Shown in pieces: positions 56,301-64,000 of a DNA stretch of 64,000 bases. Where the stretch lies: NCBI GenBank assembly GCA_014843695.1, contig CM026390.1, positions 60,729,851 to 60,793,850 of the forward strand. Direction: 5' to 3'. The notes beneath the pieces were generated by a model, which did not search any database, was not told the DNA's origin, and saw only the letters and a program-made list of their open reading frames with translations. This DNA is from Archivesica marissinica (taxonomy: Eukaryota; Mollusca; Bivalvia; Venerida; Vesicomyidae). How positions within the stretch are numbered: the stretch's first letter is position 1; every line of letters begins with the position of its first letter. The translations under genes and the position numbers were made by a program.

Positions 56301-59300
56301 AGCGTGTGTACTATTTATTTCGATGTGTGCAATATATATTTCAATGTGTGCAATATCTATTTCAGTGTGTTTACTATTTATTTCAATGTGTGCAATATTA
56401 TTTCAATGGTGCAATATATTCAGATATTTCAATGTGTGCAATATCTATTTCAGTGTGTGCAATATCTATTTCAACGTGTGCAATATCTATTTCAGCGTGT
56501 GTACTATTTATTTCAAGATGTGCAATATATATGTCAATGTGTGCAATATCTATTTCAGCGTGTGTACTATTTATTTCAATGTGTGCAATATATATTTCAA
56601 TGTGTGCAATATCTATTTCACTGTGTGCAATATCTATTTCAGTGTGTGCAATATCTATTTCAACGCGTGTAATATCTATTTCAGCGTGTGTACTATTTAT
56701 TTCAATATGTGCAATATATATGTCAATGTGTGCAATATCTATTTCAGCGTGTGTACTATTTATTACAATGTGTGCAATATATATTTCAATGTTTGCAATA
56801 TCTATTTCAATGTGTGCAATATCTATTTTAATGTGTGCAATATATATTTCAATGTGTGAACTATCTATTTCAATGTGTGCAATATCTATTTCAATGTGTG
56901 AAATATCTATTTCAATGTGTGCAATATATATTTCAATGTGTGCAATATCTATTTCAATGTGTGCAATATCTATTTCAGTGTGTGCAATATCTATTTCAAC
57001 GTGTGTAATATATATTTCAGCGTGTGTACTATTTATTTCAATGTGTGCAATATATATTTCAATGTGTGCAATATCTATTTCAGTGTGTGCAATATCTATT
57101 TCAACGCGTGCAATATCTATATCAATGTGTGCTTTCAGTTTGTGCAATATCTATTTATTTCAATGTGTGCACTATATATCTCAATGTGTGCTTTCAATGT
57201 GTGCACTATCTATTTTAATGTGTGCAATATCTATTTCAGTGTGTGGAATATCTATTTCAATGTGTGCAATATCTATTTCAGTGTGTGCAATATCTATTTC
57301 AATGTGTGCAATATATATATCAATGTGTGCAATATATATTTCAATGTGTGCTTTCAGTGTGTGCAATATCTATTTTAATGTGTGCAATATATATTTCAAT
57401 GGGTGCAATATCTAGTTCAGTGTGTGCAATATCTATTTCAACGCATCCAATATCTATTTCAGCGTGTGTACTATTTATTTCAATATGTGCAATATATATG
57501 ACAATTTGTGCAATATCTATTTCAACGCATGCAATATCTATTTCAGCGTGTGTACTATTTATGTCAATATGTTCAATATATATGTCAATGTGTGCAATAT
57601 CTATTTCAGCGTGTGTACTATATTTATTTCAATGTGTGCAATATATATTTCAATGTGTCCAATATCTATTTCAGCGTGTTTACTATTTATTTCAATGTGT
57701 GCAATATATATTTCAATGTGTGCAATATCTATGTCAGTGTGTGCAATATCTATTTCAACGTGTGCAATATCTATTTCAGCGTGTGTACTATTTATTTCAA
57801 GATGTGCAATATATATGTCAATGTGTGCAATATCTATTTCAGCGTGTGTACTATTTATTTCAATGTGTGCAATATATATTTCAATGTGTGCAATATCTAT
57901 TTCACTGTGTGCAATATCTATTTCAGTGTGTGAAATATCTATTTCAACGCGTGTAATATCTATTTCAGCGTGTGTACTATTTACTTCAATATGTGCAATA
58001 TATATGTCAATGTGTGCAATATCTATTTCAGCGTGTGTACTATTTATTACAATGTGTGCAATATATATTTCAATGTGTGCAATATCTATTTCAATGTGTG
58101 CAATATCTATTTTAATGTGTGCAATATATATTTCAATGTGTGAACTATCTATTTCAATGTGTGCAATATCTATTTCAATGTGTGAAATATCTATTTCAAT
58201 GTGTGCAATATATATTTCAATGTGTGCAATATCTATTTCAATGTGTGCAATATCTATTTCAGTGTGTGCAATATCTATTTCAACGTGTGTAATATCTATT
58301 TCAGCGTGTGTACTATTTATTTCAATATGTGCAATATATATGTCAATGTGTGCAATATCTATTTCAGTGTGTGTACTATTTATTTCAATGTGTGCAATAT
58401 ATATTTCAATATTTGCAATATCTATTTCAGTGTGTGCAATATCTATTTCAATGTGTGCAATATCTATTTCAGTGTGTGCAATATCTATTTCAATGTGTGC
58501 AATATATATTTCAATGTGTGCAATATATATTTCAATGTGTGCTTTCAGTGTGTGCAATATCTATTTTAATGTGTGCAATATATATTTCAATGGGTGCAAT
58601 ATCTATTTCAGTGTGTGCAATATCTATTTCAACGCGTGCAATATCTATTTCAGCGTGTGTACTATTTATTTCAATATGTGCAATATATATGTCAATGTGT
58701 GCAATATTAATTTCAGCGTGTGTACTATTTATTTCAATGTGTGCAATATATATTTCAATGTGTGCAATATCTATTTCACTGTGTGCAATATCTATTTCAG
58801 TGTGTGAAATATCTATTTCAACGCGTGTAATATCTATTTCAGCGTGTGTACTATTTATTTCAATATGTGCAATATATATGTCAATGTGTGCAATATCTAT
58901 TTCAGCGTGTGTACTATTTATTACAATGTGTGCAATATATATTTCAATGTGTGCAATATTATTTCAATGTGTGCAATATCTATTTTAATGTGTGCAATAT
59001 ATATTTCAATGTGTGCTATCTATTCAGTGTGCAATATATATTTCAATGTGTGAAATATCTATTTCAATGTGTGCAATATATATTTCAATGTGTGCAATAT
59101 CTATTGTGTGTTTCAGTGTGTGCAATATCTATTTCAACGCGTGCAATATATATTTCAGCGTGTGTACTATTTATTTCAATGTGTGCAATATATATTTCAA
59201 TGTGTGCAATATCTATTTCAGTGTGTGCAATATCTATTTCAACACGTACAATATCTATTTCAATGTGTGCTTTCTGTGTGAGCAATATCTATTTTAATGT

Positions 59301-61405
59301 GTGCAATATATATTTCAATGTGTGCTTTCAGTGTGTGTAATATATATTTCAATGTGTGCAATATATATTTTAATGTGTGCAATATCTATTTCAGCGTGTG
59401 TACTATTTATTTCAATGTGTGCAAAATATATTTCAATGTGTGCAATATCTATTTCAGTGTGTGCAATATCTATTTCAACGCGTGCAATATCTATATCAAT
59501 GTGTGCTTTCAGTGTGTGCAATATCTATTTATTTCAATGTGTGCAATATATATCTCAATGTGTGCTTTCAATGTGTGCACTATCTATTTTAATGTGTGCA
59601 ATATATATTTCAATGTGTGCTTTCAGTGTGTGCAATATATATTTCAGTGTGTGTAATATCTATTTCAATGTCTGCAATATATATTTCAATGTTTGCAATA
59701 TATATTTCAATGTGTGCTTTCAGTGTGTGCAATATCTATTTTAATGTGTGCAATATATATCTCAATGTGTGCTTTCAGTGTGTGCACTATCTATTTTAAT
59801 GTGTGCAATATATATTTCAATGTGTGCTTTCAGTGTGTGCAATATATTTCAATGTGTGCAATATCTATGTTAATGTGTGCAATATATATTTCAATGTGTG
59901 CAATATCTATTTCAGTGTGTGCAATATCTATTTCAACGCGTGCAATATTTATTTCAGCGTGTGTACTATTTATTTCAATGTGTGCAATATATATTTCAAT
60001 GTGTGCAATATCTATTTCAGTGTGTGCAATATCTATTTCAACGCGTGCAATATCTATTTCAATGTGTGCTTTCAGTGTGTGCAATATCTATTTCAATGTG
60101 TGCAATATATATTTCAATGTGTGCTTTCAGTGTGTGCAATATATATTTTAATGTGTGCAATATATATTTCAATGTGTGCTTTCAGTGTGTGCAATATATA
60201 TTTCAATGTGTGCAATATCTATTTCAATGTGTGCAATATCTATTTTAATGTGTGCAATATATATTTCAATGTGTGAACTATCTATTTCAATGTGTGCAAT
60301 ATCCATTTCAATGTGTGAAATATCTATTTCAATGTGTGCAATATCTATTTTAATGTGTGAAATATCTATTTTAATGTGTGCAATATATATTTCAGTGTGT
60401 GCAATATATATTTCAATGTGTGCAATATCTATTTCAATGTGTGCAATATATATTTCAATGTGTGCAATATGTATTTTAATGTGTGAAATATCTATTTTAA
60501 TGTGTGCAATATATAGTTCAATGTGTGCAATATATATTTCAATGTGTGCAATATCTATTTCAATGTGTGCAATATATATTTCAATGTGTGAACTATCTAT
60601 TTCAATGTGTGCAATATCTATTTTAATGCGTGCAATATCTATTTTAATGTGTGCAATATCTAATTTTAATGCGTCCACTATCTATTTCAATGTGTGCAAT
60701 ATTTATTTTAATGCGTACACTGTCTATTTTAATGTGTGCAATATCTATTTTAATGCGTACACTATCTATTTTAATGTGTGCAATATCTATTTTAATGCGT
60801 ACACTATCTATTTTAATGTGTGAAATATCTATTTTAATGTGTGCAATATATATTTCAATGTGTGCAATATATATTTCAATGTGTGCAATATCTATTTCAA
60901 TGTGTGCAATATATATTTCAATGTGTGAACTATCTATTTCAATGTGTGCAATATCTATTTTAATGCGTGCAATATCTATTTTAATGTGTGCAATATCTAT
61001 TTTAATGCGTCAACTATCTATTTCAATGTGTGCAATATTTATGTTAATGCGTACACTATCTATTTTAATGCGTGCAATATATATTTTAATGTGTGCAATA
61101 TCTATTTTAATGCGTACACTATCTATTTCAATGTGTGCAATATCTATTTTAATGCGTACACTCTCTATTTCAACGTGTGCAATATATATTTCAATGTGTG
61201 CAATATCTATTTCAACGTGTGCAATATCTATTTCAACGTGTGCAATATCTATTTCAATGTGTGCAATATCTATTTCAACGTGTGCAATATCTATTTCAAC
61301 GTGTGCAATATCTATTTCAACGTGTGCAATATCTATTGCAACATGTGCAATATCTATTTCAACGTGTGCAATATCTATTTCAATGTGTGCAATATCTATT
61401 TCAGT
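50351..61405. repeat. ~11-kb satellite of ~21-bp units
   Basis: About 520 units built around GCAATATCTATTTCA followed by ATGTGT, ACGTGT, GCGTGT or GTGTGT. Common variants are ATATATATT for ATATCTATT and TGTACTATTTATTTCA. A shortened 13-bp form (TGTGCTTTCAGTG) recurs. Higher-order duplications are 613 bp (50612 and 51225) and 1417 bp (53389-54805 repeated from 54806). Towards 60.6-61.2 kb TTTTAATGCG-type units dominate; the last ~250 bp return to a homogeneous form. Since 21 is a multiple of 3, each frame stays open and repeats a 7-residue word, giving apparent proteins up to ~570 residues on both strands. Confidence 0.98.
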
Positions 61406-61772
61406 TTAATTCTTGCACAAGTTGTTATTTGTTTAACATTACTAGTAAGATAAAACGTTACTAGTAAGTGACAGAGAGAACTTCAGAATATCAACCAATT
61501 TCATATGATGATGCACGTATCCCTAATAACCATAGATACCACTGACAGTTATTGTCTCCGTGGCACTATAAATCGCTAATTGGATGCAGGGTTGGCTACA
61601 ACACGGTCTTCAGTGTGAGCTTTTTATTGTATCGATGTACTATTCATCGGTGTCCATAGCCGGGTTAAACGTAAGCGTCAAGAAAACTGTGTCACCCTGG
61701 TATGGTACTGCAAACACGCTTCCAGAACATCTTTTCAAATCAGCGAGTTGTTAATTGGAGAGCATTGTAAGA
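61406..61772. other. Unassigned spacer between arrays
   Basis: Contains two nearby GTTACTAGTAAG-like words at 61437-61468. No gene. Confidence 0.5.
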
Positions 61773-62680
61773 CGTAGTGTAGTGTAGTAGTGTAGTAGTG
61801 TAGTGGTGTAGTGTAGTGTAGTGTAGAGTAGTGGTGTAGTGTAGTGGTGTAGTGTAGTGGTGTAGTGTAGGGTAGTGGTGTAGTGGAGTAGTGTAGTGTA
61901 GTGGTGTAGTGGTGTAGTGTAGTGGTGTAGTGTAGGGTAGTGGTGTAGTGTAGGGTAGTGGTGTAGTAGAGTAGTGTAGTGTAGTGGTGTAGTGTAGTGT
62001 AGTGGTGTAGTGTAGTGGTGTATTATAGTGGTGTAGTGTTGTAGTGTAGTGTAGTGGTGTAGTGTAGTGCTGTAGTATAGTGGTGTAGTGTAGTGTAGTA
62101 GTGTAGTGGTGTGGTGTAGTGTAGTGGTGTAGTGTAATGTAGTGGAGTAGTGTAGTGGTGTAGTGTAGGGTAGTGGTGTAGTGTATTGGAGTAGTGTAGT
62201 GTAGTGATGTAGTGTAGAGTAGTGGTGTAGTGTAGGGTAGTAGTGTAGTGTAGTGGTGTAGTGTAGTGGTGTAGTGGTGTAGTGGTGTAGTGTAGGGTAG
62301 TGGTGTAGTGAAGTGTAGTAGTGTAGTGTAGTGGTGTAGTGGTGTAGTGTAGTGGTGTAGTGTAGTGGTGTAGTGTAGTGGTGTAGTGTAGTGGTGTAGT
62401 GTAGTGGTGTAGTGTAGTGGTGTAGTGTAGTGGTGTAGTGTAGTGGTGTAGTGTAGTGGTGTAGTGTAGTGGTGTAGTGTAGTGGTGTAGTGTAGTGGTG
62501 TAGTGTAGTGGTGTAGTGTTGGTGTAGTGTATGGTGTAGTGTAGTGGTGTAGTGGTGTAGTGTAGTGGTGTAGTGTAGTGGTGTAGTGTAGTGGTGTAGT
62601 GTAGTGGTGTAGTGTAGTGGTGTAGTGTAGTGGTGTAGTGTAGTGGTGTAGTGTAGTGGTGTAGTGGTGTAGTGTAGTGT
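61773..62680. repeat. GTAGTG-rich array, 13-bp dominant unit
   Basis: The regular part (about 62330-62660) repeats GTGTAGTGTAGTG (13 bp). The left part is mixed with GTAGGGTAG, GTAGAGTAG and GTGGTGTAG forms, so it is older or more scrambled. The minus strand gives Thr/His/Tyr-rich open frames that are artefacts. Confidence 0.97.
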
Positions 62681-62759
62681 AAACACTTATGCAATACACC
62701 AACTAGTTGAAGCCATTGAGTACTAGCTCTCAATGGTATCTGAAGTAATGCTCATAACA

Positions 62760-62940
62760 CTACCAAAACATTCTTACATAGCGTTACCATTATCGTTTTG
62801 CGATCATGCATTTTCTTCTTCATTTTCAATTTACGGCCTAGATGTCAATTTGATCTGCGAAGAGATTGAATCAAACTTGCTCCAGATTAGTATAAGAAAC
62901 TTCATTATGTTGTGTCTCTTATTCGCCAACGATGATTAAG
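62760..62940 (+). pseudogene. LINE RT catalytic-box fragment (probable)
   Basis: The frame reads SSSFSIYGLDVNLICEEIES, then MLCLLFANDD. The order FSIY-x-x-D...EEIE...LLFA-DD fits the RT segment from the LSPxLFxxYxND motif to the (F/Y)ADD catalytic box, with an Asn inserted (FANDD). A stop follows at once. The match is from memory, and the piece is short. Confidence 0.5.
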
Positions 62941-63108
62941 GACGCTACAGTATGTATATCCGCTCCGTCGTGGTGACGCAATGACAATTAGCGCTCTATA
63001 AGCAGCATGGCGAAGTAACACAAGAAACTGAGATTAAAGAGCACTCATTTGCGTGGCGTAATTTTATACGGTGCAAATTGACAACATCATAGTGCAATAA
63101 TGACCCCC
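62941..63108. other. Short unassigned spacer
   Basis: No feature recognised. Confidence 0.4.
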
Positions 63109-63458
63109 CTTGTTGGCGAAGAGACGACACTTGTCGTGAATATACCTTGGTCCTTGATTTAGTCGCCTTGTTGGCGAAGAGAGGACACTGGTCGTGCTTA
63201 AACATTGGTCCTTGATTTAGTGGCCGTGTTGGCGAAGAGACGACACTGATCGTGCTTAAACCTTGGTCCTTGATTTAGTCGCCTTGTTGGCGAAGAGACG
63301 ACGCGTGTCGTGATTAAACCTTGCTCCTTGATTTAGTGGCCGTGTTGCCGAAGAGACGACACTGGTCGTGATTAAACCTTGGTCCTTGATTTAGTGGCCT
63401 TGTTGGCGAAGAGACGACACTGGTCGTGATTAAACCTTGGCCCTTGATTTAGTCGCCA
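63109..63458. repeat. 58-bp tandem repeat, 6 copies
   Basis: Units start TTGTTGGCGAAGAGACGACA at about 63110, 63168, 63226, 63284, 63342 and 63400 and include GTCCTTGATTTAGT. Units alternate between TAGTCGCC and TAGTGGCC forms. Confidence 0.97.
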
Positions 63459-63844
63459 CGCAATTATTCGATCCTCCATGCATATCGAAATGAGTAGAAG
63501 AACTGTACCAAAACGAGCCACTGTATACAATGCACAACAACGTTACATGGGTGTAGTGCCAACCGGTTTCCATTCATCGGGGCAACAACAATACGGCGTC
63601 CACATTATGATTTGCGTAATTACTTATCGACGTCAATTAGCGTATGTTGTATTGTCTATTATTCTTCCGTAATAGTATCATGTTTTTAAAATCTCCATAT
63701 AGTATTTTCTATGTCATGTACGTCCATGTAATTCACTATATGTATAAATAAATTGAGTTGTCATTAAGTCTTCCTTTGTCTAGGCACTTAATAATTCTTG
63801 GAATTTACATATCTCTTGTAATCCCTTTCGTTATTACTTGCATA

Positions 63845-63950
63845 GGTTAGTTTATATCAGTTAATGTGGCGGCTAGTTCTTTTACCGCTCGCCCATATGG
63901 TTCGCCGGAGGCGAGGGTAAATAAGCTCAATCATCATCTGTTCTTTTACG
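63845..63950 (+). mobile_element. Possible SINE tail related to the Thr-type family
   Basis: GCTCGCCCATATGGTTCGCC...GGCGAGGGTAAATAAGCTC resembles the Thr-type tail (GCTCATATGGGCAACCGG...CGATAAATAAACG). A similar piece is at 41277-41320. No head visible. Confidence 0.35.
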
Positions 63951-64000
63951 CGTGCAATAAGGACTGTGTTGTCAGCCTGTCGGACACAATAGTATAGAAC

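Noticed and set aside
50362..61464. Many plus and minus open frames up to ~570 codons that could look like membrane or fibrous proteins
   Set aside because: All are translations of the 21-bp satellite; frames shift at 13-bp units and both strands are open equally.
61740..62733. Thr/His/Tyr-rich minus-strand frames over 230 codons
   Set aside because: Translation of the GTAGTG array.

Overview
This is AT-rich, gene-poor eukaryotic DNA. No intact host gene, rRNA gene or functional tRNA gene could be supported. The mix of elements (several tRNA-headed SINE families, jockey/CR1-type LINE fragments with a CxxC...H...C tail domain, Tc1 elements, short TIR elements and abundant minisatellites) suggests a marine invertebrate, most likely a bivalve mollusc. 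That assignment is from general familiarity, not from a search.

Layout. 1-2.9 kb: two LINE pieces; the minus-strand copy is split by a TIR-bounded element filled with an inverted minisatellite. 2.9-9.3 kb: SINEs, a diverged ~480-bp duplicated segment and a 28-bp minisatellite. 9.3-13.2 kb: a 218-bp MITE, nested SINE and LINE insertions, a 5'-truncated LINE with 13-bp target-site duplications, and a 502-bp TIR element. 14-28 kb: SINEs of several families, two TTAA-flanked MITEs, perfect and imperfect hairpins, a candidate LTR end with primer-binding site, and a Tc1 remnant. 31.1-32.7 kb: a full-length Tc1 element (31149-32650) with few disabling changes. 33-37 kb: more SINEs. 37.9-40.7 kb: a second copy of the 502-bp TIR element, with its single internal 34-bp unit expanded to 70 copies. 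41-50 kb: SINE and LINE debris, a 615-bp palindromic foldback element, several small tandem arrays and a G-rich 25-bp array. 50.35-61.4 kb: an ~11-kb satellite of ~21-bp units with higher-order duplications. 61.8-63.5 kb: a 13-bp array and a 58-bp array around an RT fragment.

Tandem repeats make up roughly a quarter of the window. The long open frames in these arrays arise because the units are multiples of 3 or lack stops, and should not be read as genes. The most coherent theme is the link between mobile elements and tandem arrays. Two TIR elements carry minisatellites inside their termini, one with the single-unit state also present in the window. Three arrays begin exactly where a tRNA-Thr-type SINE copy breaks off.
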